From positions 1 to 64,000 of the forward strand of contig NZ_MCNV01000023.1 of assembly GCF_001718195.1 (NCBI RefSeq): DNA of 64,000 bases, given 5' to 3'. Under the pieces are notes generated by a model. It was not told the origin of the DNA. It saw only the letters and a program-made list of their open reading frames with translations, and made no database searches. The translations under genes were made by a program, and so were the position numbers. Of this stretch, positions 9,088-17,370 are shown piece after piece (within the stretch, counting starts at the first letter, position 1; every line of letters starts with the position of its first letter). The stretch comes from Paraburkholderia nodosa. Its GTDB lineage: Bacteria > Pseudomonadota > Gammaproteobacteria > Burkholderiales > Burkholderiaceae.

Positions 9088-9738
9088 GTGAAGAGCACGA
9101 GACCTACAAAGTCTGACAGTGATGCAAATGAAATGACGATTGATTCAGACCTGTCGAGCCTAAGCTCGCTGCGTGATGAACACCGCCGGGTAACGCATGC
9201 GCGTATTGCGGCGGCTGCGGAGAATTTGTTCAAGATGAACGGATTTCGCGCAACCTCAGTAAATGACATTGTGCAGGCTGCTGGCACTACCGCGACTACG
9301 TTTTATCGCTACTTCAAGAGCAAGGGGGAGCTAGCCTGGGTCATACAAGACGAACTCCGCGCTGCGGTCGAATCTGAAACGACAAAGCTCGACAATGTCG
9401 AGACGCTCTCGGACATACGAGACTGGCTGGAAGGGTACGTTGTGATGTGGCGACGAGCCCACATGCTCTGTAGTGCGTTTTGGGAAGCGACACTTGCTGA
9501 TGAACAGCTGCGCCGCACGATCATGCCTGGCACTATGGCACTTATACGTCAGTTGCGAGGGCTGTTGTCCCGTATCCCTGAGAGCAACCACGACGGAATT
9601 GCGATCCGATTGTCCACACTCGTACTGGCGCTCGATCGGGTGGCATATGTGGCGGACACGGCAGACTCTGAATCCAGCCGGTCAGCGATTCTGGACGAGT
9701 TCGCCACCATTATGTTTCGAAGCTTGATGGAACATTGA
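9088..9738 (+). CDS. TetR/AcrR family transcriptional regulator
   Basis: 216 residues from the GTG at 9088, preceded by GAGAGG at 7 bases; an in-frame ATG at 9031 would add 19 residues of poor composition. The DNA-binding helix-turn-helix is at about residues 56-78 (TSVNDIVQAAGTTATTFYRYFKSKGEL). The C-terminal ligand domain does not match a subgroup I can name. Being divergent from the E1-Rieske-DUF operon, it is probably the repressor of that operon and of itself. An IS3-family remnant begins within about four bases of its stop codon, so the coding sequence just escaped disruption. Confidence 0.88.
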   Translation: MKSTRPTKSDSDANEMTIDSDLSSLSSLRDEHRRVTHARIAAAAENLFKMNGFRATSVNDIVQAAGTTATTFYRYFKSKGELAWVIQDELRAAVESETTKLDNVETLSDIRDWLEGYVVMWRRAHMLCSAFWEATLADEQLRRTIMPGTMALIRQLRGLLSRIPESNHDGIAIRLSTLVLALDRVAYVADTADSESSRSAILDEFATIMFRSLMEH

Positions 9739-9741
9739 CGG

Positions 9742-10999
9742 GGACAGAAGTGTCCTCGCTCGTTCGGACAGGGTTTCTATATTTTTGAGTGGGATGTCCG
9801 AGGCAATCATGCTGCCGATTTGATCGCAGGCAGCGTCGGGAAGTATGCCTCATCCGGCGTCTGATCCGCCAGGCTCGAATGAGGCCGCTTCCGGTGGTAC
9901 AGCTCGATATATTCGCCAATGGAGCGCCGGGCGCAGCTGACCGACGCGTAAGGCCTTCAGATACACCTCCGCTGCGCCACACGCGCTCGACGAACACGTT
10001 GTCGCGCCAGGCGCCCTGGCCGTCCATCGACAGACGGATATTGCTGCTGAGCACCGCCTCTGTGAACGCTCCCGCCGTGAACTGGCTACCCTGATCGGTG
10101 TTCACGATGTCCGGCAGCCCGTAACGGGCGAACGCTTCTTCCAGCGCTTCGACGGCGGTGCACGGCTCCCAGCGTGATGGCGACGCGGTGCGAGAGCACC
10201 TTGCGGCTTGACCAGTCCACCACCGCCGTCAGATACACGAATCCGCGTGCCATCGGAATGTACGTCGTGTCCAGTGCCCACGCCTGGTTGGCCCGTTCGA
10301 CCTTCAGGCCACGCAGCAGATACGGCCAGGTTTTGTGCTGCGCGTTGCGGCGGCTCGTGTTCGGCCTGCAGTACAGCGCCTCAACGCCCATGCGCTTCAT
10401 CAGCGTGCGCACGCGACGGCGACCCGCCTCATGGCCTTCCCGGCGCAACAGGCGCGCCAGCATCCGTGCTCCGGCAAACGGAAACTCCATGTGCAGTTCG
10501 TCGATTCGTCGCATCAGCAACTGATCGACCTCGCTGACCGGCTGCGCCCGGTAATGCGCGCTCGATCTCGCGATGCCAACCAGCCGCGTCTGTCGCGAAA
10601 CCGGTAGCGCATGCGTACGGTCGATCATCGCTTTGCGCTCAGCAGTCCGGCCTTGCCGAGTGCTCCTGACAAAAAATCGTTCTCCAGCGTCAACTGTCCG
10701 ATCTTCGCGTGCAGCGTCTTTACATCCACCGGCGGCTCGCTCGACGGCGCGCCTGTCGCACCAAACACATCTGCGGCGCGCTCCTGCAACTGCCGCTTCC
10801 ATTCCGTGTCTGGTTCGGATGCACATCGAACTGCTGCGCCAGTTCTGCCAGCGTGCGCTCGCCCTTGACCGCTGCCAGCGCCACCTTCGCCTTGAACGCC
10901 GCTGAGTGCGTGCGTCGGGTTCTCTTCGTCATGTCTTCGGTTCCTTTGCCAGCATTATCGCTGGCTCAGGCCCCGGCCAAACCATTTGTCCGATTGTCC
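9742..10999 (-). mobile_element. IS3-family insertion sequence, degenerate
   Basis: About 1.26 kb, the normal size for IS3 elements, holding orfA and orfB of an IS3-type transposase on the minus strand. Both ends carry GGACA reading inward (9742-9746; complement of 10995-10999), proposed as the outer part of the terminal repeats. Ends are approximate because the rest of the repeats does not align well by eye and no target duplication is obvious. The element lies tightly between the TetR stop and the end of the gene at 11029. Confidence 0.7.
9807..10932 (-). pseudogene. IS3-family transposase orfAB, multiple frameshifts
   Basis: orfA starts at 10932 (MTKRTRRTHSAAFKAKVAL) with the helix-turn-helix typical of IS3 OrfA. 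The frame is lost at about 10812, where two bases are missing after HPNQ. orfB then reads from MIDRTHALPVSRQ through the catalytic core: first Asp in ALDTTYIPM, second Asp in NTDQGSQFT, Glu in NVFVERVWRS. A one-base insertion at about 10160 and a deletion plus shift at about 9975-9935 break it again. The normal end (PDEAYFPTLPAIKSAA) is still readable at 9807. The change between orfA and orfB is normally a programmed frameshift; the others are true lesions, so this copy cannot make transposase. Confidence 0.85.
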
Positions 11000-11028
11000 G
11001 AATTTGCGCGGCCACCTCTATGGCCTGC

Positions 11029-11838
11029 TTACAGGCAACCCGCCCCAGCTGGTGTACTGACCGCCCAGTTCACGGCCGCATCGAAAATCGCATCGCCGTC
11101 GGCGCTGAGCTTTTCGAATGATCGGTTGCCAAGAAACAGTGCAACGCGGCGTGCCGGGGCAATGAAATCGTAGTCCATCGTCGCGCCCTTCTCGTAGGCG
11201 AACACCACCGCATGCGACGGTTCGCCAGTGATCGTCGCTATGATCGTCGCGCCCGGCCCCGGCTTGCCCCAACCCATTTCATCGTCGCGTGGATAGACCC
11301 AACGCTTTCCAGCAGACACGCCACCCGCGATCGGACTCGGCGCGTTTACGACATTCACGTAATGCTCCTTCGCGACTTCGCCAAAGTCCTCGCCTCTTTT
11401 CTGACCGGTGAAGCGCAACGGGTCGAACAGATCCGACTCCCACGTCAAAAGCGGCACAGGGACATCACGAAACGGCGTTCCCACCATATCCCGCGCACTC
11501 ACCACAGACGAGATGATGACGAGGTCTTCGCCCTTCGCGGCCGAAACCGGCGCGTCTTCGTCGACCAGTTTGACGATCATCCCGCGTTGTTCCAGATGCG
11601 CGATCACCTTGTCGTCCTCTTCACGATCGCGATGATTAAGCCGAGTGACGTACAGCACATGCTTGTTGGCCGTGACCGCGTCGCCGCTCGCATCCGTTGC
11701 ATTTACCTCAGCCGCGCCAGCCGTACCCGCTCCTCCCAAGGCGATCAATGCAGTCAACAACGAAGCCACGCGCAGTAGCACCTGTCGCGACGTGCGCGCA
11801 GCCGCGCCGTCCGAACTCAATGGAAGATTCACATTCAT
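11029..11838 (-). CDS. Secreted protein of unknown function paired with a TonB receptor
   Basis: 269 residues with a signal peptide ending GTAGAA. The mature part contains VLYVTRLNHRDREEDDKVIAHLEQRG, EDLVIISSVVSA and a C-terminal half reading IAGGVSAG, WGKPGPGATIIATITG, YEKGATM and ARRVALFLG. This looks like the flavodoxin/ThuA-like alpha-beta fold seen in many exported proteins of unknown role. AGGAGA precedes its ATG by 6 bases inside the 13-base gap after the TonB receptor gene, so the two are certainly cotranscribed. The C-terminus ends close to the IS3 remnant but reads as a natural end. No function is assigned. Confidence 0.75.
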   Translation of the reverse strand: MNVNLPLSSDGAAARTSRQVLLRVASLLTALIALGGAGTAGAAEVNATDASGDAVTANKHVLYVTRLNHRDREEDDKVIAHLEQRGMIVKLVDEDAPVSAAKGEDLVIISSVVSARDMVGTPFRDVPVPLLTWESDLFDPLRFTGQKRGEDFGEVAKEHYVNVVNAPSPIAGGVSAGKRWVYPRDDEMGWGKPGPGATIIATITGEPSHAVVFAYEKGATMDYDFIAPARRVALFLGNRSFEKLSADGDAIFDAAVNWAVSTPAGAGCL

Positions 11839-11851
11839 AGTCGTTCTCCTA

Positions 11852-14068
11852 TCAGAAATCGAATGTCGAGGTCAGAGAAATTGTCCGCTCGAGCCCAATG
11901 CCCAATTGGCTCGATCCCGCTGACGCCCAGTAGTGTTTGTTGAACGCATTCTCGACGTTCAACTGAAATGCAGCGTTTCGTCCAAACAGATTCGTCTCGT
12001 AGCGGGCGCCGGCGGAGAACAGCGTATAACCTGGGATATACGCCTGATTCGCGTCGTTGATCGGCCGCTGACCCACGAAATAGGCCCCGCCGTTGATCGA
12101 GAATCCATAAAGATGCGGCACGCGATAATTCAGAAATACGCTGCCGGTATAACGCGGCGTATTTTCCGGGCGCTTGCCGAGCGTCGTGGAATCGGTGCTG
12201 TCGACGAGCGTCGCATCGAGCCACATGCCGGTCGTGACAATCGAGAGATCGCGCGTGATGTCACCCTGATACGAGAACTCGATGCCGCGATAGCGGCCCA
12301 CGCCATTCAGTGCGTAGACGCCGTCGGCATCCGTGCTCGCGGACGGCTGACGAATCTGGAACGCGGCGATCGACGCCAGCGCGCCGTTGTTGAATCGATG
12401 TCTCAAGCCGACTTCCACTTGCTTACTCACCGCCGCCGGCAGAACCTGATACGCATTCGTCGCAGTCGCCGGTGCGCTGCCAGCGGACTCCAGCCCTTCG
12501 ATATAGCTCGCATAGACGCTCGTTTTCGCCGTGATCTTGTACACGATGCTCGCTGACGGCGACGTGTGATTCACATCCTGCGTGACGGTTTTTGCTTGCG
12601 TAGCGTGATACGACGAATAGCGCACGCCCGCCGTGAAATCGAGGTTCTTCGTCAATCCGATGCGGTCGAAAAGGTAAACACCCTGATTACTAATATGCTG
12701 CGCGTAAAAGGCTTTCGACGAGCCGGGCGTCAGACTGGTGATACTAATCGGCTCATACAGGTTCTGCGTGGCCGTGTAATAGTAAGTCGTGAAATCCGGC
12801 TGGAATAGCCAGTTCTCGTTAACGCCGAACGTGATGTCGTGCGTGAAAGGCCCGGTGTTGAAGAGGCCGTTTACTTCCGCGCGCACGTTCTTGTTCTCGT
12901 AGAACTGACCGTTCTGCTTGCTGCCCTGCAACTGCCCCGTGCCCGTATCGACGTTGTACTTCTGGAAAATCCAGAGCCAGCGATTGCGTTGCGTGATCGA
13001 CTGACCAATCGAAACGTTCGCGCTCCAGTTGTCGTTGATCAGGTAGTCAGCGCGCAGGATTTGCGCGATCGCGGTCGAGGTGGTCGGCTTATCGTTCGGC
13101 ACCAGCAATTTAGACGCGTCCGGCAGCGAGGGCAGCGTGATGACGCCGTTGACGGCTGTGAGCGGCGTAATACCGGCCTGCTCGACCACGCGCTGATCGA
13201 TGTGCTCGAGGTCGTACTTAAGCGTCAACCGATTAGTCGGCTTCCAGTCAAGCGCGACGCTCTCGAACATGCGATAACCGCGGTCGCCGCTGATCGGCGT
13301 CTCGACGTGCTCGGCCATTGCGTTGACGCGAATGCCAAACTGCTTGTCCGCGCCAAAGCGCCGCGCGATGTCGACATGCGCGCCCACCGAACCATGCGAA
13401 TCGACCAGCATCGACGCCGACGTCACCGGCGTATCGCCCGCGCGTTTCATTACCATGTTGACGATTCCGGCTGGCACTGCGAAGCCGTAGTACAACGCCG
13501 AAGCCCCCTTCAGCACTTCGACGCGCTCCTTGTCCTCCATCGGCATCCAGATGTTGTTGTCGATGGGCAGCACGCCGTCGAGGTAATAGCTCTGACGATT
13601 GTCGAGCGCGATACCACGAATGGAGAGCTGGTCATACGCAATGCCGCTCAACTGCTGGCGTGTGACGCCCGCGACATTACGCAGCGCGTCGTATAGACCC
13701 GTCGCGGCTTGTGCTTTCAGCACATCGCTCGTGACGACGCTCACGGTGGCAGGAACGTCGAGCGCATCGAGTCCGCGATATTGGCCCGTCTGAACGGTTT
13801 TCGGCGCGAAGGGGCTCGCCGCCGGATCTTTCGCCGTCCTGACCAGAATAGGTGCCAGCGTCGCGCCCTTTTCCGGCTCGCTCGCAGCGGCGGATGCCGA
13901 CGCGGACACGCTGGACGCCGCGACCGGTTCGTCCGCGAAAGCGCGGGAATCGGCGAACCCGCCATAAGCGACCACGGTCAGCGCAACGGCAATGGACCGG
14001 CGTCGTTTCAAGGCGGAGCGTTGCCGAACCGAGGCGGCGCGACGAATTGGGCGGGAAGATCGATTCAT
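11852..14068 (-). CDS. TonB-dependent siderophore receptor
   Basis: 738 residues from the ATG at 14068; the frame is open 40 codons further up, but the 14068 start gives an Arg-rich N-region and signal peptide ending SRAFA. There is no strong ribosome site at either start. The plug domain is at roughly residues 85-210 (ALDVPATVSVVTSDVLKAQ, LRNVAGV, DQLSIRGI, ERVEVLKGASALYYG). The 22-strand barrel follows and the protein ends in Phe (LTSTFDF). The subclass is the ferric-siderophore receptors of the FhuA/FpvA type without an extra N-terminal signalling domain. No siderophore synthesis genes are near, so it probably takes up a siderophore made by other organisms. It is cotranscribed with the secreted protein at 11029. 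Confidence 0.92.
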   Translation of the reverse strand: MNRSSRPIRRAASVRQRSALKRRRSIAVALTVVAYGGFADSRAFADEPVAASSVSASASAAASEPEKGATLAPILVRTAKDPAASPFAPKTVQTGQYRGLDALDVPATVSVVTSDVLKAQAATGLYDALRNVAGVTRQQLSGIAYDQLSIRGIALDNRQSYYLDGVLPIDNNIWMPMEDKERVEVLKGASALYYGFAVPAGIVNMVMKRAGDTPVTSASMLVDSHGSVGAHVDIARRFGADKQFGIRVNAMAEHVETPISGDRGYRMFESVALDWKPTNRLTLKYDLEHIDQRVVEQAGITPLTAVNGVITLPSLPDASKLLVPNDKPTTSTAIAQILRADYLINDNWSANVSIGQSITQRNRWLWIFQKYNVDTGTGQLQGSKQNGQFYENKNVRAEVNGLFNTGPFTHDITFGVNENWLFQPDFTTYYYTATQNLYEPISITSLTPGSSKAFYAQHISNQGVYLFDRIGLTKNLDFTAGVRYSSYHATQAKTVTQDVNHTSPSASIVYKITAKTSVYASYIEGLESAGSAPATATNAYQVLPAAVSKQVEVGLRHRFNNGALASIAAFQIRQPSASTDADGVYALNGVGRYRGIEFSYQGDITRDLSIVTTGMWLDATLVDSTDSTTLGKRPENTPRYTGSVFLNYRVPHLYGFSINGGAYFVGQRPINDANQAYIPGYTLFSAGARYETNLFGRNAAFQLNVENAFNKHYWASAGSSQLGIGLERTISLTSTFDF

Positions 14069-14333
14069 GACAGAGAGAAGAGAAAGTAACGCGCAAAGCT
14101 GCGCCATCGAATGCCGGGGCATTCGAACTGGGCGACACATCGAAAAAAATTGACTTGGCCAGAACCGGGGAAATGTCCGCCCAGGCACGCGCGAAGGCGA
14201 CTATCGATCCAGCGTGTAGCTGTTAGCCGGATGCACGCATGACGTAAAGCACCGCACGGGGAGCGGCCTGCTTACCGCCCGACGCTCGAAGATTCCGGTC
14301 GATCCTCGCCGCGGAGGCGCAGCCTAATACCAT

Positions 14334-14352
14334 AGGAATACTAATCATTGTG
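14334..14352. promoter_or_regulatory. Possible Fur box upstream of the siderophore receptor
   Basis: AGGAATACTAATCATTGTG matches about 12 of 19 positions of the Fur consensus, including the whole AATCATT half. It lies about 270 bases before the receptor start, which is far, so it would need a long leader. Weak call from pattern only. The rest of 14069-14510 shows no gene; the frames there lack ribosome sites and recognisable domains. Confidence 0.25.
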
Positions 14353-14509
14353 TCTGGAGACATAGGTACACATGCGCGACGACAGAACCGGGCACTGCGC
14401 TCGGCGCGTTGGTCGCGAGCCTCTGCACGGAGTGTCATGGAGGCGTGCTCGCTGCTAAAATGCGAATGGTTCGTATTTATACTTTAAAAATTCAGACTTG
14501 GCAATTCCT

Positions 14510-15295
14510 TCCGCGGGCCCTGTCAGGTTGCCGGAGATGTGGCGGTAGAGTGAAGCGATGAAGAAGACGAAATCGCTTTATCACGGCCACCGTTTCCCTG
14601 CTATCGTCATCAGCTGCGCCGTTCGCTGGTACTTCCGATTCAACCTGAGCCTGCGCGACATCGAGGAGTTGTTGCTCGAGCGTGGCGTCGTGGTCACGTA
14701 CGAAACGATCCGTTGCTGGTGTGACAAGTTCGGCGCTGGATTCGCTCAGTGCGCCAAGGCAGTGCGGCGCAAGCCGGGCAGCACCTGGCATTTAGACGAG
14801 GTGTTCGTGACGCTGCGCGGTGAGCCGTATCTCCTGTTGGCGTGCGGTCGACGAGCATGGCGCCGAACTCGACGTGCTGGTGCAAAAGCGTCGCGACAAG
14901 GCCGCGGCAAAGCGCTTCTTCCGGCGGGTGCTACTTTCAAACCCGGTGCCGCGCGAAATCGTTACCGACCAACTGCGCAGTTATCCGGCGGCGAAGGCTG
15001 ATGCCCCTGAGCTTGCGCAGGTAAAGTACGTTTTTGTCAAAGCGGCCGCACGCGTGAACAACCGCGCCGAGAACAGCCGCCAGCCGACCCGTCGGCGGGA
15101 ACGCCAGATGTGCGGGTTTCGCGATGCGCGAAGCACGCAGGCTTTGCTTTCGTGCTTCGGCACGAACCGTCAGCACTTCGCGCTACCAAGACATCAGATG
15201 AACGCTGCTCGTCATCGCGCTATCCTGCAAGAGCGTCTCGCAACATGGCATGGCTGGACCGTCTCAGACCCGGTTGAGACAGTTATCTGATGAGG
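14510..15295 (+). mobile_element. IS6-family (IS26-like) insertion sequence remnant
   Basis: About 0.8 kb with a single plus-strand transposase of the IS6 type that is broken by one frameshift. CTGTC occurs reading inward at both ends (14520 and complement of 15282), but the longer terminal repeats are not clear. It abuts the truncated 3' end of the RIO-kinase pseudogene, suggesting that the element or a deletion it promoted removed that end. Confidence 0.7.
14558..15290 (+). pseudogene. IS6-family transposase, frameshifted
   Basis: The first part (MKKTKSLYHGHRFPAIVIS) carries the usual IS6 features: SLRDIEELLLERGV, TYETIRCWCDKFG and the first catalytic Asp in WHLDEVFVTLRGE. Near 14845 the frame shifts, and the rest (VDEHGAELDVLVQKRRDK, second Asp in VTDQLRSYPAAK, Glu in ENSRQPTRRRERQM) is read in another frame to 15290. 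All three DDE residues survive, but in two frames. IS6 elements do not use a programmed frameshift, so this copy is dead unless the shift is a sequencing error. Confidence 0.82.
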
Positions 15296-15323
15296 ATAAC
15301 TACGAGTGTGTCGATACATTGAC

Positions 15324-16018
15324 CTACAGCAGCCAACTTGACAACGCCCTCGCGGTGAGTATTTGCGGTGCAAACCGTCCGAAGTACGCGGCAAGGTTGT
15401 CGACGTCTCGCTTGAGCATCGAGGCGGCTTCGTTGTTGCCGGCTGCGTCAACGGCCTGTGGCAGATCAATGATCACCGGCCCATCCGCTGCCACGAGGAT
15501 ATTGTATTCCGACAGGTCGCTGTGAATCACCCCTGCGCAGAGCATGCGGACAACCTGGTTCAGCAGCAGCGCGTGCAGGTCGAGGGCGCGGGCTTCGGTC
15601 AGATCGACATCGTTGAGCCCGTGGTGCGACGTCACCCACCACGTCGATCACCAGCTCCATCAGCAGTACGCCGTCGGTGGAAATATAGGGTTGCGGCACG
15701 CGCACACCCGCGTCGGCGAGCCGGAACAGCGTCGACTTGAGCGTTCTGCCATGACGCTTCCTGTATCTGACGGCCGTAGCGCGTACCTTTTTCCATCGCC
15801 CGCGCCTGCCGGCTATTCTTGACCTTGCGACCGTTCCGATACGACGCGGCTTGCCGAAAACTGCGCTGCTTCGCGTCCTTGTAGACCTTGGCGCAACGCA
15901 TCGATTCGCCGCTGCGCACGACGTAGACTGTCGCCTCCTTGCCGCTCATCAACTGGCCGATGACTTCATCGATAAGTCCTTCTTCGAGAAGCCGTGCAAG
16001 TCGTTTGGGTATTTTCAT
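15324..16018 (-). pseudogene. RIO-type serine protein kinase, frameshifted and C-terminally truncated
   Basis: Starts MKIPKRLARLLEEGLIDEV at 16018. The ATP-binding Lys region is present (SGKEATVYVVRSGESMRCAKVYKD). Frames change at about 15732 (bases lost after NAQVDA) and at about 15645 (one extra G), after which the catalytic motif GVIHSDLSEYNILV and the metal-binding VIIDLPQAVD are readable. The C-terminus is replaced from about 15345 by unrelated sequence next to the IS6 element. Intact bacterial RIO-like kinases are about 280 residues. Kinase identity is clear from HSDLSEYN and IDLPQ; the gene is not functional as written. Confidence 0.85.
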
Positions 16019-16229
16019 GCGTCGGCCGTGAATGGCCCTCTGAGGTATGCGCGATCAACAAACCGATGTATCGAGCAGCCGGTGCTGGCGGCCGTAAGCT
16101 TGCTGCGTGGGAGATGAATGGAGTGATGCCGGACTATAAGGGTGGCCGAGGACGAGCCGACGCAAATCTCCCGGCGACTGCGTAGATGCATCGCGCCGCA
16201 GTTCCAGACTGCTCGCTGCTTGGCACGAC

Positions 16230-16395
16230 GGGCGGCACTCGACGGCGGTGGTCGGTGCGACACGACCGCCACAAACAGCCCCTGCTGCATCACCAAATGC
16301 TTTGTCATACGCTCGCTCATCGCGTAGCCGACCAGCTCTCCGCTGAACAGATCCTTGAGCCCAGCCAGGCGCGGCCAGCCCTCGTCGATTACGAG
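16230..16395 (-). pseudogene. IS3-family transposase fragment
   Basis: On the minus strand DEGWPRLAGLKDLFSGELV, then GYAMSERMTKHLVMQ and HRPPPS, matches the region just after the first catalytic Asp of IS3-type OrfB proteins. Before and after this about 55-codon piece the similarity is lost. It is a different IS3 subtype from the remnant at 9742-10999, since the shared region does not match it. Confidence 0.65.
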
Positions 16396-16427
16396 TGGAG
16401 CATGAGACCGGACGTAGTCGAACTATC

Positions 16428-16487
16428 TCCCGGCCTCTCCTCCCCGAACCGGACTTGCACCGCTCGGCGCATCCGGCTCTCCGTTCA
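16428..16487 (-). mobile_element. Group II intron fragment (conserved stem of domain I)
   Basis: The minus strand reads ACGGAGAGCCGGATGCGCC, then GAGC, then GGTGCAAGTCCGGTT and a purine-rich GGGGAGGAGAGGCCGGG. This is the hairpin with the AAG bulge found in bacterial group II introns ahead of the encoded reverse transcriptase. Pairing is intact: GCCGGA with TCCGGT and TGCGCC with GGTGCA. No reverse transcriptase, domain V hairpin or maturase frame was found, so only a scrap remains. It lies 33 bases from the IS3 transposase fragment. Confidence 0.6.
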
Positions 16488-17038
16488 AGCGTTGCACATA
16501 GCAAAAGCGACAGGGTTCGCCGCGTTGCTTCTGGAAGTGTCTACGTCAACCTCTAAATCATGCGGATGGCGTCAAACACTATGGAAGCCCATTCACTGTC
16601 GCCAGCATCGCCGAAAGACGAGTGCTGGAGTAGCCCCTTGATTCTCGGGACACATGGCATCCCTTAAAATACGTATTCCTATCAAAACCGTGTGGATACC
16701 TATTTAAACTTGCACGAATAGAACATACCCGTCATGCGTCTCGACGCTGATAATCGTGCCTTCCACTCACGCAGTGTCATTCAAAGTCAGGTCACTACTA
16801 CAATCACCAACGCATCAAGCTCAAGTTAAACGGGCTGAGTCCTGTGATGTACAGAACCCAGCCCGTTCGGCCCTAGCGAAATACTGTCCAACTTTCCGGG
16901 GTCGGTTCAAATCTGCGGGCTTTTTTTGTTTTGCGGACAGCATTCCCCTGCCTCGCTCCGTTATGTTTCATGGTATACATTGCCACACGGCACGGCGCGT
17001 GCGTGCAAACCCATGACAAGCCGATTGAGGAAGACCGT
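16488..17038. other. Gene-free stretch with mobile-element debris and one strong hairpin
   Basis: No coding frame of either strand is convincing here. It holds the upstream side of the group II intron scrap, a 39-base hairpin (16829-16867) and an isolated T run at about 16919-16926 after GCGGGC. The stretch marks the change from the degraded accessory region to the high-GC oxalate region. Confidence 0.5.
16829..16867. repeat. Long imperfect hairpin
   Basis: AACGGGCTG at 16829-16837 pairs with CAGCCCGTT at 16859-16867. Inside, GT/AC and CTGT/ACAG also pair around a five-base loop, giving about 15 pairs with two mismatches. There is no T run directly after it on either strand, so it is not an ordinary terminator. 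It could be the end of a lost mobile element or an RNA structure. Confidence 0.5.
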
Positions 17039-17344
17039 ATGGAACTCGTTGTCGTCGCTGCGATCGTCGCCGTCAGCTTTGGCGCCGCCGCGACCTGGCT
17101 GCTCGCAACCCGGCTGCCCGAACACTGGCTCGACAAGAGCGCCAGTGAGGGCCGTTATGCCCATCTCGGGTTGGAAAACGAGCGCGCCGCCGAAGCGGAC
17201 CCGCGTCGCGAGCAAGCTCGCATCGATACGCGGCGCGTACGGCGCTCACGCGTGCGCGCAAGAATACAGGGCGCCGCGCGGATGATGCGGGCGTTGCGCC
17301 CCGCAATCGCTCGCCGCGATCACGACCGCACCGCCCGCCCGTAA
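17039..17344 (+). CDS. Small single-pass membrane protein, unknown
   Basis: 101 residues from the ATG at 17039, with GAGGAAG 5 bases upstream. Residues 3-22 (LVVVAAIVAVSFGAAATWLL) form one hydrophobic segment; the rest is very Arg- and Ala-rich with a basic tail. A longer frame from 16931 exists but has no ribosome site. The composition of the tail is partly what high GC produces by chance, so the gene is plausible rather than proven. It converges with the OFA antiporter gene, 26 bases away. Confidence 0.5.
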   Translation: MELVVVAAIVAVSFGAAATWLLATRLPEHWLDKSASEGRYAHLGLENERAAEADPRREQARIDTRRVRRSRVRARIQGAARMMRALRPAIARRDHDRTARP

Positions 17345-17370
17345 CGCTTCTGGACGCGCTTCAATCGCGC

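Noticed and set aside
14223..14438. 71-codon minus-strand frame upstream of the siderophore receptor
   Set aside because: No ribosome site, no similarity to known small proteins, Arg/Ala-rich composition expected by chance.
16880..16926. tRNA-like GGTTCAAATC followed by GCGGGC and a T run
   Set aside because: The bases around it do not form a T stem, acceptor stem or anticodon arm, so no tRNA and no convincing attachment-site half is supported.
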